Part shown: one piece after another, positions 17,607 to 26,795 of the stretch
Position numbering within the stretch: position 1 is the first letter of the stretch
Layout of the letters: each line of letters begins with the position of its first letter
Source: an uncultured Lacinutrix sp.
GTDB taxonomy: Bacteria > Bacteroidota > Bacteroidia > Flavobacteriales > Flavobacteriaceae
NCBI GenBank assembly: GCA_937129145.1
Contig: CAKZMU010000013.1
Location: 1 to 53,406 of the forward strand
DNA length: 53,406 bases
Reading direction: 5' to 3'
Translations under genes and position numbers: made by a program
The notes under the pieces: model-generated
Database searches by the model: none
What the model was told of the DNA's origin: nothing
What the model saw: only the letters and a program-made list of their open reading frames with translations

Positions 17607-18611
17607 CTACCACTTAATAATAGCACTTCCCCAAGTAAATCCACTACCAAAAGCAGCTAAAACCACATTATCGCCTTCCTTAACCTTGCCTTCTTCCCAA
17701 GCTTCAGTTAAAGCTATAATTACTGAGGCTGCAGTCGTGTTACCATACTTCATTATGTTGTTAAATACTTGGTCATTAGACAGACCAAATTTCTTCTGTA
17801 TAAATTGGGCAATTCGTAAATTAGCTTGATGTGGAATAAGCATATCAATATCATCCTTTTGCAAGCCGTTTGCCATTAATCCTTCCATAATCACTTCACT
17901 AAATCGTACCACAGCATGTTTAAACACAAACGTACCATCCATATAAGGGAAATATGATAAATCATCATCTCCTGCTTCCATTATTTCTGGAACCCAATGC
18001 TTAATGCTTGGTGCTTCAACAATGAGTTTATCGGCGTACTTACCTTGACTATGCAAGTGTGTAGATAATATACCCTTATTAGAATCTTCTTCTCTAGATA
18101 ATACACATGCTCCTGCACCATCACCAAAAATAACCGTCACACCTCTTCCGCGAGTACTTTTATCCAATCCATTGGAATGGTACTCTGCACCAACAACCAA
18201 AATGTTTTTATACATCCCAGTTTTTATAAACTGGTCGGCCACAGATATGGCATAGACAAAACCTGAACACTGATTTCTAATATCAATAGCGCCTACATTT
18301 TTCAATTCTAACAAATCTTGAATTTGCACACCACAACCAGGAAAATAGTAATCTGGTGTCATGGTAGCAAACACTATAAAATCGATATCATCCTTATCTA
18401 TTCCTGCGCGTTCAATTGCCATTTTAGATGCCTTTGCTCCCATTATAGCAGATGTGTCCTCAGTTCCTTGCTTTATCCATCGTCGTTCTTTAATCCCTGT
18501 TCGTTCTTGTATCCATGCATCATTCGTATCCATCATTTTGGATAAATCATCATTGGTAACCACGTTTTCAGGTAAATATTTTCCAAGTCCAGTTATTCTC
18601 GAATTATACAT
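17607..18611 (-). CDS. fabH: 3-oxoacyl-[ACP] synthase III family protein (FabH-like)
   Basis: A 334-residue thiolase-fold ketoacyl synthase that condenses acyl-CoA with malonyl-ACP to start fatty acid synthesis. Signatures are DAWIQERTGIKERRW near the N-terminus, nucleophile Cys115 in IRNQCSGFVYA, GDGAGACVLS, the active-site His in LIPHQANLRI, and the active-site Asn in KYGNTTAAS. I start at the ATG at 18611 (MYNSRITGLGKYLPE); the frame also has a TTG two codons earlier. The Cys-His-Asn triad is complete. Bacteroidota often have more than one FabH paralogue, so this copy may have a special acyl preference or belong to another pathway. Confidence 0.9.
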   Translation of the reverse strand: MYNSRITGLGKYLPENVVTNDDLSKMMDTNDAWIQERTGIKERRWIKQGTEDTSAIMGAKASKMAIERAGIDKDDIDFIVFATMTPDYYFPGCGVQIQDLLELKNVGAIDIRNQCSGFVYAISVADQFIKTGMYKNILVVGAEYHSNGLDKSTRGRGVTVIFGDGAGACVLSREEDSNKGILSTHLHSQGKYADKLIVEAPSIKHWVPEIMEAGDDDLSYFPYMDGTFVFKHAVVRFSEVIMEGLMANGLQKDDIDMLIPHQANLRIAQFIQKKFGLSNDQVFNNIMKYGNTTAASVIIALTEAWEEGKVKEGDNVVLAAFGSGFTWGSAIIKW

Positions 18612-18795
18612 AGGCAACTTATTATCTTAAATTAATTTGAATTTTAAATGTAATGAATTATTACAATTAAGAGATGTAAAAAGCTCATATTTAATCATTC
18701 TGTTAAAAATTTTAACGTAATGATAACCTCAACAAAAGTCGAAATTATGTAACTTTAAGCTCATTTATTTTATCCTTTAATTTAAACCAACCAAA

Positions 18796-21240
18796 ATGAA
18801 AAAATTAATTGCTTTAGCACTTATGTGTTTTGTAAGTTTTTTACAAGCACAAGAAAACGTAAGTTACCAAACGCCTCATGATAATATTTTAGAACTCGCA
18901 GATGCCACAGCAGCTCCAGTACTAAGAATGGATAGTAACAGCAATAAAATGCTATTTCTTTCCAGAAGTAATTTTAAGACCATTTCTGAATTATCGGAAA
19001 CCGAAATGCGCCTTGGAGGATTACGTATTAATCCTGTAACTAACATTGGTAGCCGCCAAAACTATTACACAGATATTAAAATTAGAAATGGCAGAAATAG
19101 CGATAATGTTGCTGTAAAAGGCTTACCTGCAAATGGTCGTTATGCTTATTTTAGTTTTTCACCTGATGAAACCAAAGTCGCCTTTACCAACACCACCGAA
19201 ACTGGTGTAGAACTTTGGGTGTTGGATTTTAATACAGCCATGGCTTCAAAAATAACTGATGCTACGATAAATGCTAATATGAGAAGTCCGTTTGCATGGT
19301 TTAAAGACAACAATTCTCTTCTCGTAAAAATACTGTCTGATAACAGAAAACCACTTATTGACACCAAAACTGCTGTACCTACAGGACCAACAATTTCGGT
19401 AAGTGAACAAGGTGTAAAAGCACAAAACAGAACCTATCAAGATTTATTAAAGAATAGAAACGATGAGCATAATTTTGAGCAATTGGCATTATCGCAACTC
19501 TATAAAGTATCGCTAGATGGTTCAAAAACCAAATGGAAAGGAGACGATATGTACACAGGAATGTCGTTTTCACCTGATGGCAAATACATTATGGTAAACA
19601 CCATACAAAAACCGTTCTCTTATATCGTTACTTACGGACGTTTTCCATCAAACACTAATATTTATGACACTAACGGGAATTTAGTAAGCGAGTTTTTAAA
19701 AACACCACTTATTGAAGAGTTACCAAAAGGATTTATGTCAACCAGAACTGGCAAACGTAGTGTGTCTTGGAGAGCCGATAAGCCTTCAACCTTGTTTTGG
19801 GCAGAAGCTCTTGATGGTGGTGACCCAGCAATTGATGTGGCGTATCGTGATGAAGTATTTGAATTGGATGCACCTTTTAATGGGACACCTAAATCGCTTG
19901 TAAAATTAAAACAACGTTATGCAGGCATTATTTGGGGCGACGATGATACAGCCATTGCTATGGATAGATGGTGGAACACCAGAAACTCCAAAACCTATAT
20001 TTTTAATCCTTCAAACAATAAAGAGACACCACAATTACTTTGGGATAGAAACTACCAAGACCGTTATAGCGACCCAGGAAGGTTTGCTACCGAAAGAAAC
20101 GAATATGGTAGATATACCTTAGAATTAAGTGGTGATGATGCCTACCTAATTGGTGCTGGTTACAGTAAAGAAGGAAAGTTTCCTTTTATTGATAAACTTA
20201 ACTTAAAGAACAAGCAAACCAAACGCTTATATCAATCTACAGCGACCAATAAACTAGAGAGCATCAGTGACATTCTTGATGTTAAAAAGGGAGAAATTTT
20301 GGTAAGAGTAGAATCTAAAAATAAGTTTCCTAACTATTTTGTAAAAAACATAAAACGTAAAAAAGGAGCTGTACCATTAACAACCTTTGAAAATCCTTTT
20401 AAAAGCATTCAAAATGTACATAAAGAGGTTATTAATTACAAACGTGATGATGGCTTAGACCTTTCTGGAGAATTGTATTTGCCTACCAATTATGAAAAAG
20501 GTAAAAAGTATCCAATGATAGTTTGGGCGTATCCAAGAGAGTATAAAGATAAAAGTAGTGCGTCGCAAAGCACCTCTAATCCTAACCAGTTTACATATCC
20601 ATCTTATGGGTCGCCAATTTTTTGGGTAACTCGTGGCTATGTAGTATTGAACAACGCTTCTTTCCCAATTGTAGGCGAAGGGAATAAAGAACCAAATGAT
20701 AGTTTTAGGTCACAACTCGTTGCTAATGGTAAAGCTGCCATTGATGCAGTTGATAAGCTAGGGTATATTGATAGAAACAGAGTCGCTGTTGGAGGCCATT
20801 CGTATGGTGCATTCATGGTTGCCAACTTGTTGTCGCACTCAAATTTATTTGCGGCAGGCATTGCCAGAAGTGGTGCATATAATAGAACATTAACGCCTTT
20901 TGGTTTTCAAAGTGAAGAACGTAGCTATTGGGAAGCACCAGACGTATATTACACCATGTCGCCTTTTATGCATGCCGATAAAATGAAAACACCAATGTTG
21001 TTAATTCATGGTGAGGCCGATAATAATTCAGGAACCTACCCTTTACAAAGTGAGCGCTATTTTAATGCGTTAAAAGGTCTAGGAGCTCCTGTAAGATTAG
21101 TGATGTTACCAAAAGAAAGCCATGGATACAGAGCAAGAGAATCTGTCATGCATTTACTTTGGGAACAAGACCAATGGCTGGAAGAACATGTAAAAAACAA
21201 GCCAACGGTTACAGCACCAGAGAATACATTGAAAAATTAA
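18796..21240 (+). CDS. S9-family prolyl oligopeptidase (exported)
   Basis: An 814-residue secreted serine peptidase. After the signal peptide MKKLIALALMCFVSFLQAQ comes a long N-terminal beta-propeller-like region up to about residue 550. The alpha/beta-hydrolase catalytic domain follows, with the nucleophile in GGHSYGAF, the Asp region in LIHGEADNN, and the His in ESHGYRARES. It most resembles the S9 group of glutamyl/acylaminoacyl-type peptidases of Bacteroidota and probably degrades peptides in the periplasm. The start is preceded directly by the leader AACCAACCAAA. A terminator follows at 21258-21289, so it is monocistronic. Confidence 0.92.
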   Translation: MKKLIALALMCFVSFLQAQENVSYQTPHDNILELADATAAPVLRMDSNSNKMLFLSRSNFKTISELSETEMRLGGLRINPVTNIGSRQNYYTDIKIRNGRNSDNVAVKGLPANGRYAYFSFSPDETKVAFTNTTETGVELWVLDFNTAMASKITDATINANMRSPFAWFKDNNSLLVKILSDNRKPLIDTKTAVPTGPTISVSEQGVKAQNRTYQDLLKNRNDEHNFEQLALSQLYKVSLDGSKTKWKGDDMYTGMSFSPDGKYIMVNTIQKPFSYIVTYGRFPSNTNIYDTNGNLVSEFLKTPLIEELPKGFMSTRTGKRSVSWRADKPSTLFWAEALDGGDPAIDVAYRDEVFELDAPFNGTPKSLVKLKQRYAGIIWGDDDTAIAMDRWWNTRNSKTYIFNPSNNKETPQLLWDRNYQDRYSDPGRFATERNEYGRYTLELSGDDAYLIGAGYSKEGKFPFIDKLNLKNKQTKRLYQSTATNKLESISDILDVKKGEILVRVESKNKFPNYFVKNIKRKKGAVPLTTFENPFKSIQNVHKEVINYKRDDGLDLSGELYLPTNYEKGKKYPMIVWAYPREYKDKSSASQSTSNPNQFTYPSYGSPIFWVTRGYVVLNNASFPIVGEGNKEPNDSFRSQLVANGKAAIDAVDKLGYIDRNRVAVGGHSYGAFMVANLLSHSNLFAAGIARSGAYNRTLTPFGFQSEERSYWEAPDVYYTMSPFMHADKMKTPMLLIHGEADNNSGTYPLQSERYFNALKGLGAPVRLVMLPKESHGYRARESVMHLLWEQDQWLEEHVKNKPTVTAPENTLKN

Positions 21241-21257
21241 ACTATTAAAAACTTTTG

Positions 21258-21289
21258 AAAAAGCCATTCCGTAAAGAATGGCTTTTTTT
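21258..21289 (+). terminator. Intrinsic terminator of the S9 peptidase gene
   Basis: Arms AAAAAGCCATTC / GAATGGCTTTTT around a six-base loop, followed by more T residues, 18 bases after the stop. Confidence 0.9.
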
Positions 21290-21371
21290 ATGCCAACTTG
21301 TCACAAAATGAGGTATGGTATTTTTTTTGACTTATTCTTTCAAGAAAATAATATTTAACAAATCTGTCTGT

Positions 21372-21414
21372 TCGAGCGGAGTCGAGAACTAAAAAACCTC
21401 TCGACTCCGCTCGA
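21372..21414. repeat. Perfect 16-base inverted repeat upstream of htpG
   Basis: TCGAGCGGAGTCGAGA at 21372-21387 and its exact complement at 21399-21414, spaced by 11 bases and followed by GGTGACAC. The arms are much richer in GC than the surroundings. The end TGTCACCTCGAGCGGAGT (minus strand) recalls the TGTCATT start of the other dispersed palindromes. It sits 26 bases before the htpG start, inside the presumed leader or promoter. Confidence 0.8.
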
Positions 21415-21439
21415 GGTGACACAAATAAAATAACATATC

Positions 21440-23350
21440 ATGACAAAAGGAAATATTAATGTTTCGGTAGAGAATATCTTTCCGTTAATTAAAAAGTTTC
21501 TGTACAGCGACCACGAAATATTTTTACGTGAGCTTATAAGTAATGCGACAGATGCCACAATGAAATTGAAGCACCTTACCAACATTGGTGAAGCAAAAGT
21601 AGAATATGGTAATCCGCAAATTGAAGTTAAAATTGATAAGGATGCTAAGAAGCTTCATATCATTGACCAAGGTCTCGGTATGACAGCTGATGAAGTTGAA
21701 AAATACATTAACGAAGTCGCTTTTTCAGGTGCTGAAGAGTTTTTAGACAAGTACAAAGATAAAGTTGATGATGCTGGTATTATTGGTCATTTTGGTCTAG
21801 GGTTCTACTCTGCGTTCATGGTTGCAGAAAAAGTTGAAATTATCACCAAATCTCATAAAGATGAACCTGCAGCGCATTGGGCATGTGACGGAAGCCCAGA
21901 ATTTACTTTAGAAGCTTCTGACAGAACTGAAAGAGGTACTGAAATTATTCTTCATATTGCTGATGACTCTACAGAGTTTCTAGAAGAAAGTAGAATTAGA
22001 GAGCTATTATTAAAGTATAACAAGTTCATGCCTATTCCAATTAAGTTTGGAACTAAAGAAGTAAACGATCCAGATTTTACGCCTAAGACAACTACAGATA
22101 AAGATGGTAAAGAAACAACTGAGTCTCATAAGCAAATAACAGTAGATAATATCATCAATAATCCTAATCCTGCTTGGACCAAACAACCAGCAGATTTAGA
22201 AGAGCAAAATTATAAAGATTTCTATCGTGAATTGTATCCAATGCAATTTGAAGAACCTTTATTCAACATACACTTAAATGTAGATTATCCGTTTAATCTT
22301 ACTGGAATTTTATATTTCCCTAAGATGACGAATGATATGAGCATTCAAAAGGATAAAATTCAACTTTATCAAAATCAAGTATTTGTTACTGACAATGTCG
22401 AAGGTATAGTACCTGAATTCTTGACAATGTTAAGAGGAGTCATTGATTCTCCAGATATTCCTTTAAACGTGTCTCGTAGTTATTTACAAGCTGATGGTGC
22501 CGTAAAAAAGATTTCTTCTTATATCACACGTAAAGTTGCCGATAAATTAAAATCTCTTTTTAATAACAACAGAGAAGATTTTGAGGCTAAATGGAACGAT
22601 ATTAAAATAGTGATTGAATACGGAATGCTTTCAGAAGAAAAATTCTTCGAAAAAGCTGATGCATTTGCATTATATCCAACGGTAGATGGTACGTATTACA
22701 CTTACGAAGAGCTTTACAATAAGATAAAAGCAAAACAAACAGATAAGGATGATAAATTAGTGATTTTATATGCTTCGGACAAAGATACTCAACACAGTTA
22801 TATTGAAGCTGCTAAGGCCAAAGACTATGAAGTATTAATGCTGGATTCTCCTATTGTTTCGCACTTAATCCAGAAGTTAGAAACAACTAAAGAAAATATA
22901 TCTTTTGCACGTGTTGATGGTGACCATATAGATAACTTAATTAAGAAAGACGAAACGACAATTTCTAAGTTAGATGACGACCAAAAGAAAACTTTAGATG
23001 AATTATTAAAAGAAGTGATTCCTTCTGAGAAGTTCATGGTACAATTAGAGGCTATGGATAGTAATGCGTCACCATTCATTATCACTCAACCAGAATTTAT
23101 GCGTCGTATGAAAGAGATGCAACAAACTGGTGGCGGAGGCATGTTTGGGATGGGTAATATGCCAGAAATGTACAACCTTGTGGTGAATACAAACTCTGAA
23201 TTGGTTAACGATATTCTAAACACCAAAACACGTAAAAAACAAGAACGTTTAATAAATCAAAGTTTAGACTTAGCACGTTTATCTCAAGGCCTTTTAAAAG
23301 GTGAAGAGTTAACAAATTTTATTAAGCGCAGTTATGATATGATAAAATAA
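21440..23350 (+). CDS. htpG: Molecular chaperone HtpG (Hsp90)
   Basis: A 636-residue cytosolic ATP-dependent chaperone. The N-terminal GHKL ATPase domain shows FLRELISNATDA, IIDQGLGMT and GHFGLGFYSAFMV. The middle domain carries FPLYLNVDYPFNL-like and VSRSYLQ segments (DIPLNVSRSYLQ). The C-terminal domain includes a Gly/Met-rich loop (TGGGGMFGMGNMPEM) before the dimerisation helices. Length fits bacterial HtpG. A strong hairpin lies 26 bases upstream and could influence expression. I see no CIRCE-type operator. The gene ends five bases before a dispersed palindrome copy, followed by a terminator. Confidence 0.97.
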   Translation: MTKGNINVSVENIFPLIKKFLYSDHEIFLRELISNATDATMKLKHLTNIGEAKVEYGNPQIEVKIDKDAKKLHIIDQGLGMTADEVEKYINEVAFSGAEEFLDKYKDKVDDAGIIGHFGLGFYSAFMVAEKVEIITKSHKDEPAAHWACDGSPEFTLEASDRTERGTEIILHIADDSTEFLEESRIRELLLKYNKFMPIPIKFGTKEVNDPDFTPKTTTDKDGKETTESHKQITVDNIINNPNPAWTKQPADLEEQNYKDFYRELYPMQFEEPLFNIHLNVDYPFNLTGILYFPKMTNDMSIQKDKIQLYQNQVFVTDNVEGIVPEFLTMLRGVIDSPDIPLNVSRSYLQADGAVKKISSYITRKVADKLKSLFNNNREDFEAKWNDIKIVIEYGMLSEEKFFEKADAFALYPTVDGTYYTYEELYNKIKAKQTDKDDKLVILYASDKDTQHSYIEAAKAKDYEVLMLDSPIVSHLIQKLETTKENISFARVDGDHIDNLIKKDETTISKLDDDQKKTLDELLKEVIPSEKFMVQLEAMDSNASPFIITQPEFMRRMKEMQQTGGGGMFGMGNMPEMYNLVVNTNSELVNDILNTKTRKKQERLINQSLDLARLSQGLLKGEELTNFIKRSYDMIK

Positions 23351-23353
23351 CCT

Positions 23354-23382
23354 TTGTCATTCTGAGCAAAGCGAAGAATCTT
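23354..23382 (+). repeat. Dispersed stop-adjacent palindrome, copy G (variant)
   Basis: TTGTCATTCTGAGCAAAGCG followed by AAGAATCTT. It is a variant of the family in htpG sense orientation, with the TGTCATTC core starting five bases after the htpG stop. Confidence 0.75.
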
Positions 23383-23385
23383 ATT

Positions 23386-23412
23386 AAAACCACTTCTTAA
23401 CGAAGTGGTTTT
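23386..23412 (+). terminator. Intrinsic terminator of htpG
   Basis: Arms AAAACCACTTC / GAAGTGGTTTT with a five-base loop, then T-rich sequence. The same stem recurs at 26581-26610. Confidence 0.9.
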
Positions 23413-23460
23413 TTTATTTCAGTTGTTTTGTTACCTTGATAAAAATTTAAAACGAGCGAT

Positions 23461-23706
23461 ATGAAAACAATGACTTGTAATCAATTAGGTGGTGCTTGCG
23501 ATATGGAATTTCACGCAAATACATTTGATGAAATTTCAGATATGAGTAAGCAACATGGCATGGAAATGTTTCAAAAAAATGATGAAGCTCATTTACAAGC
23601 TATGCAAAAAATGCGTCAATTAATGCAAACTCAAGATTCAAATAAAATGCAAGAATGGTTGAAAAGCAAAAAAGCAGAATTTGATGCATTACCAGAAAAT
23701 GTTTAA
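23461..23706 (+). CDS. DUF1059-like small protein
   Basis: An 81-residue soluble protein starting MKTMTCNQLGGACDMEFHANTFDEI. The Cys...Gly-Gly-Ala-Cys pattern and the following helix-rich part fit DUF1059-type proteins, a family without known function. The two cysteines (6 and 13) could bind a metal. The C-terminal half is rich in Met, Gln and Lys (KMRQLMQTQDSNKMQEWLKSK). The next gene starts ten bases after its stop, so the two are probably co-transcribed. Confidence 0.78.
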   Translation: MKTMTCNQLGGACDMEFHANTFDEISDMSKQHGMEMFQKNDEAHLQAMQKMRQLMQTQDSNKMQEWLKSKKAEFDALPENV

Positions 23707-23716
23707 CAATAATTGC

Positions 23717-24835
23717 ATGAAGTATCCGATTACTATTTTCTTTTTATTTTTTCAATTGTCCAGCATCTCACAAGAGCTAGAATTTCGTACTAATTCTAGA
23801 ACTGTTTTAGGAAATGGTGTTGAAAAATCAGCATCCATTAGTGTTGGTGACATTGATAATGATGGCGATTTAGACGTTCTAGTGGCTAATGGCAGACATT
23901 GGCCAGAACCCAACATGGTGTTTTTTAATAATGGCCGCGGTATCTTCACAGTATCGAAATTACTAGACAATATTAACGAAACTAGTTACGCTACCGAATC
24001 AGCAGATTTTGATAACGACGGTGATTTAGATGTAGCTGTTGGCAACGATATGGCACCAAATGCTATTTATTTAAATGATGGTTCGGGAAATTTTACAAGA
24101 GCAAGTAATTTTGGAAATGACTTCTCACCTACTCGAAATCTAAAAACAATAGATATCGATTTAGATGGTGATATTGATATTTTAATCACCAATCGAGGCA
24201 AAGAAAATGAAATATGCCTAAATAACGGAAAAGGAGAATTTACCGAAATCATAAAATTCGGCTCTAAAGATGATTCTACCATCGATGTTGAAGTAGTAGA
24301 TATAGACAAGGATGGTGATAACGATTTAGTATTAGCAAATAGAGACCAACAACAAAACTTTATTTACCTAAACAATGGACAATTAAACTTTACCAAAAAA
24401 ATAGCTTTTGGAACAGGAACAGACGAGACACGTGCTGTTGGAATAGCTGACATAGATAACGATGGTTTTTTAGACATCATTACCGCAAATATTAGAGAAC
24501 CTAATGTTATTTACTTTGGTGATAAATCAATGGGCTTTTCAAGAAGCATTCAATTTGATGCATCTTCAAACAGCTCATATTCATTAAGCATTGGCGATAT
24601 AGATGGTAATGGTAGTAAAGATATTGTTGTTGCAAATTCAAGAACACCAAACATGGTGTTTCTAAATTTTAACAAAGAAGCTTCTTGGAAAGAAATACAA
24701 CTAAGGAAGCAAGATTTAGCAACTTACGATATTATTCTTGCCGATTTAAATAACGACAATAGATTGGATATTATTGAAAGTAATTCTGATGCTGTTAATT
24801 ACTATTACATTAATCGATTAGTTGATAAAAAATAA
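23717..24835 (+). CDS. FG-GAP/VCBS-repeat exported protein
   Basis: A 372-residue secreted protein with signal peptide MKYPITIFFLFFQLSSISQ. Seven successive repeats carry the calcium-binding loop pattern DxDxDGxxD: DIDNDGDLD, DFDNDGDLD, DIDLDGDID, DIDKDGDND, DIDNDGFLD, DIDGNGSKD and DLNNDNRLD, each about 45-50 residues apart. Seven such blades fit a closed seven-bladed beta-propeller as in integrin alpha subunits. The last two loops are degenerate. The role may be adhesion or ligand binding; there is no C-terminal sorting domain, so it is not obviously a type IX secretion cargo. I start at the ATG at 23717, because the upstream in-frame ATG lies inside the previous gene. Confidence 0.85.
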   Translation: MKYPITIFFLFFQLSSISQELEFRTNSRTVLGNGVEKSASISVGDIDNDGDLDVLVANGRHWPEPNMVFFNNGRGIFTVSKLLDNINETSYATESADFDNDGDLDVAVGNDMAPNAIYLNDGSGNFTRASNFGNDFSPTRNLKTIDIDLDGDIDILITNRGKENEICLNNGKGEFTEIIKFGSKDDSTIDVEVVDIDKDGDNDLVLANRDQQQNFIYLNNGQLNFTKKIAFGTGTDETRAVGIADIDNDGFLDIITANIREPNVIYFGDKSMGFSRSIQFDASSNSSYSLSIGDIDGNGSKDIVVANSRTPNMVFLNFNKEASWKEIQLRKQDLATYDIILADLNNDNRLDIIESNSDAVNYYYINRLVDKK

Positions 24836-24908
24836 TAAACTGTAACTATTTTTATTAATGCTCGTCAAATTAATAGTTAATAATTTATAACCAATCAAAA
24901 AAAACATC

Positions 24909-26561
24909 ATGCGATACAAACTTTTTACTAAAACGATTGCCTTACTCACTTTAACCCTACTCTTTTCATTTTCTACGCAAGCTCAAAATTTAGAATCTCA
25001 AATTGATGATATTTTAAACGCAAGCTATAAACCTAACGAACCAGGAGCCACAGCGTTAGTATATAAAGATGGTCAAGTTATATATCGTAAAGGTTTTGGA
25101 AGCGCTAATTTAGAATTAGACGTAGACATGAGACCTGAACACGTATTCGAAATTGGTTCAATAACCAAGCAATTTACTGCTATTGCTATTTTAATGCTCG
25201 AAGAGCAAGGTAAATTGAAGGTTGAAGACGATATGACAAAATATATTCCTGATTATCCAACTCAAGGAAAAACCATAACCATTCATCATTTATTAAATCA
25301 CACCTCAGGAATTAAAAGCTATACAAGTTTACAGAGTTTTATGAAACATGCTCGAACAGATATGACACCCTCTGAGCTTATTGACAAATTCAAAAACGAA
25401 CCTATGGACTTTAATCCAGGTGAAAAATTTCTATATAATAATTCTGGTTATGTAATTCTAGGTCATATCATTGAAATTATTACAGGTGATTCGTATGCTA
25501 ATTTTATTCAGAAGAATATTTTTGATAAACTAGGAATGAAAAACTCCTATTATGGTAGTATGAAAAACATCATCAAAAATAGGGCTTATGGTTATAAACA
25601 AGCCGAGAATGGTTATGCAAATGCAGATTATTTAAGTTTAACCTTACCTTATGCTGCTGGTTCATTAATGTCTAATGTAGATGACCTTTTAATATGGCAA
25701 AAAGCATTAAACACTAACCAATTAATTACTCAAAAAAGTTACGAGAAGGCTATCAACGGCTCGTCATTAAATAGTGGTGAACATATTGCTTATGGTTACG
25801 GTTTGGGAGCTGGAAAACTTCAAGGTTCAAAAAGTATTTCTCATGGTGGAGGTATTTTTGGTTATTCTACAATGGGAATCTATATGCCAGAAGAAGACGT
25901 TTTTGTTTCGGTTCTTACAAATTGTGACTGTACTAACCCTGGAGGCGTAGCAAATAAAATTGCTGCCTTAGCCATTGGAAAACCCTTTTTAGACAAAGCA
26001 GATGCTATTACACTAAGTGAAGCCAAACTAAAGCAATGGGAAGGAGTTTATGAATTTCCAGATGGTGCTATTAGATATATTACTGTTGAAAACGGCAAAA
26101 TTTTCAGTCAACGAGAAGGAAGCACAAAATTAGAAATTTACCCAATGTCTGAATCAAAATTCATTTTTGAAGAAGGCGATATCACTTATCATTTTAGCGT
26201 GAAAAATGGTAAAAAGCAAGCAGAGTTTGTAACAGATGTCACTGTTATTGGTCAAGAAATAGATAAAGCACCTCCAACTCAACAAAAAGAAATCACACTA
26301 TCAGCAGACGTTTTAAAACAATATATCGGGAAATATGAGTTACAACCTGGAGCTATTCTAGAAGTAACTGTAAACGGAAATCAAATTTTTGCACAATTAA
26401 CAGGGCAACCTCAGTTTGAAATATTTGCAGAAAGTGAAGACAACTTCTTTTTAAAAGTGGTTCCAGCAAAACTGGTCTTTAGTAAAGATGACAATGGCAT
26501 TGTTAACATGGCGACCTTACATCAAGGTGGACAAAAAGTGCCAGCAAAAAAAATAGAGTAA
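24909..26561 (+). CDS. Exported serine hydrolase, class C beta-lactamase-like
   Basis: A 550-residue protein with a signal peptide ending in STQAQ. The beta-lactamase/penicillin-binding domain spans about 28-345, with all three motifs: Ser84-x-x-Lys87 in GSITKQF, Tyr176-x-Asn in LYNNSGY, and His312-x-Gly in SHGGG. Two C-terminal beta-rich repeats of about 85-100 residues follow, each starting with a variant of LKQWEGVYEFPDGAIRYITV / LKQYIGKYELQPGAILEVTV. Such tails occur in esterase- or peptidase-type relatives. Catalytic residues are intact. It is probably a periplasmic peptidase or esterase rather than a true beta-lactamase. A terminator follows. Confidence 0.9.
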   Translation: MRYKLFTKTIALLTLTLLFSFSTQAQNLESQIDDILNASYKPNEPGATALVYKDGQVIYRKGFGSANLELDVDMRPEHVFEIGSITKQFTAIAILMLEEQGKLKVEDDMTKYIPDYPTQGKTITIHHLLNHTSGIKSYTSLQSFMKHARTDMTPSELIDKFKNEPMDFNPGEKFLYNNSGYVILGHIIEIITGDSYANFIQKNIFDKLGMKNSYYGSMKNIIKNRAYGYKQAENGYANADYLSLTLPYAAGSLMSNVDDLLIWQKALNTNQLITQKSYEKAINGSSLNSGEHIAYGYGLGAGKLQGSKSISHGGGIFGYSTMGIYMPEEDVFVSVLTNCDCTNPGGVANKIAALAIGKPFLDKADAITLSEAKLKQWEGVYEFPDGAIRYITVENGKIFSQREGSTKLEIYPMSESKFIFEEGDITYHFSVKNGKKQAEFVTDVTVIGQEIDKAPPTQQKEITLSADVLKQYIGKYELQPGAILEVTVNGNQIFAQLTGQPQFEIFAESEDNFFLKVVPAKLVFSKDDNGIVNMATLHQGGQKVPAKKIE

Positions 26562-26580
26562 TAACTATTAATTTTTATTT

Positions 26581-26610
26581 AAAAACCACTTCAAATGAAG
26601 TGGTTTTTTT
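26581..26610 (+). terminator. Intrinsic terminator of the serine hydrolase gene
   Basis: Arms AAAAACCACTTC / GAAGTGGTTTTT with a four-base loop and trailing T-run. The stem is the same as in the htpG terminator 3.2 kb upstream. Confidence 0.9.
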
Positions 26611-26730
26611 ATTGACTTTCTCAAAAAAATAGTCGAAATTAGTTTAACGTCTGATATAAGTCATTAAAACAAAGTCATATCACCAAAGTTATGTGTGATG
26701 AAACAACCAAAAACATCGAAAATATAAATA

Positions 26731-26784
26731 ATGAAAAGCTTTCCATTTTATAAACAACTAGATTCGATGGAATGTTTGGCATAA
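26731..26784 (+). pseudogene. Relic resembling the start of a C39-peptidase ABC exporter
   Basis: A 17-codon frame reads MKSFPFYKQLDSMECLA then stop. From memory, peptidase C39-type ABC exporters of Bacteroidota begin with a very similar F-x-x-x-x-Q-x-D-x-x-D-C-G segment that contains the catalytic Cys. Here the Asp is Glu and the frame ends two codons after the Cys. The rest of the gene is gone. The match is short, so this is a suggestion. Confidence 0.4.
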
Positions 26785-26795
26785 AAAACTAATTA

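Noticed and set aside
18702..18716. GTTAAAAATTTTAAC palindrome between fabH and the S9 gene
   Set aside because: A/T-only arms are frequent by chance in this sequence.
23717..24835. Repeated GATxxTGATGG-like DNA pattern
   Set aside because: This comes from protein-level FG-GAP repeats, not from DNA repeats or a CRISPR array.
26691..26753. A 20-codon frame (MCDETTKNIENINNEKLSIL)
   Set aside because: It overlaps the exporter relic in another frame and has no family sign; a peptide precursor is tempting but unsupported.
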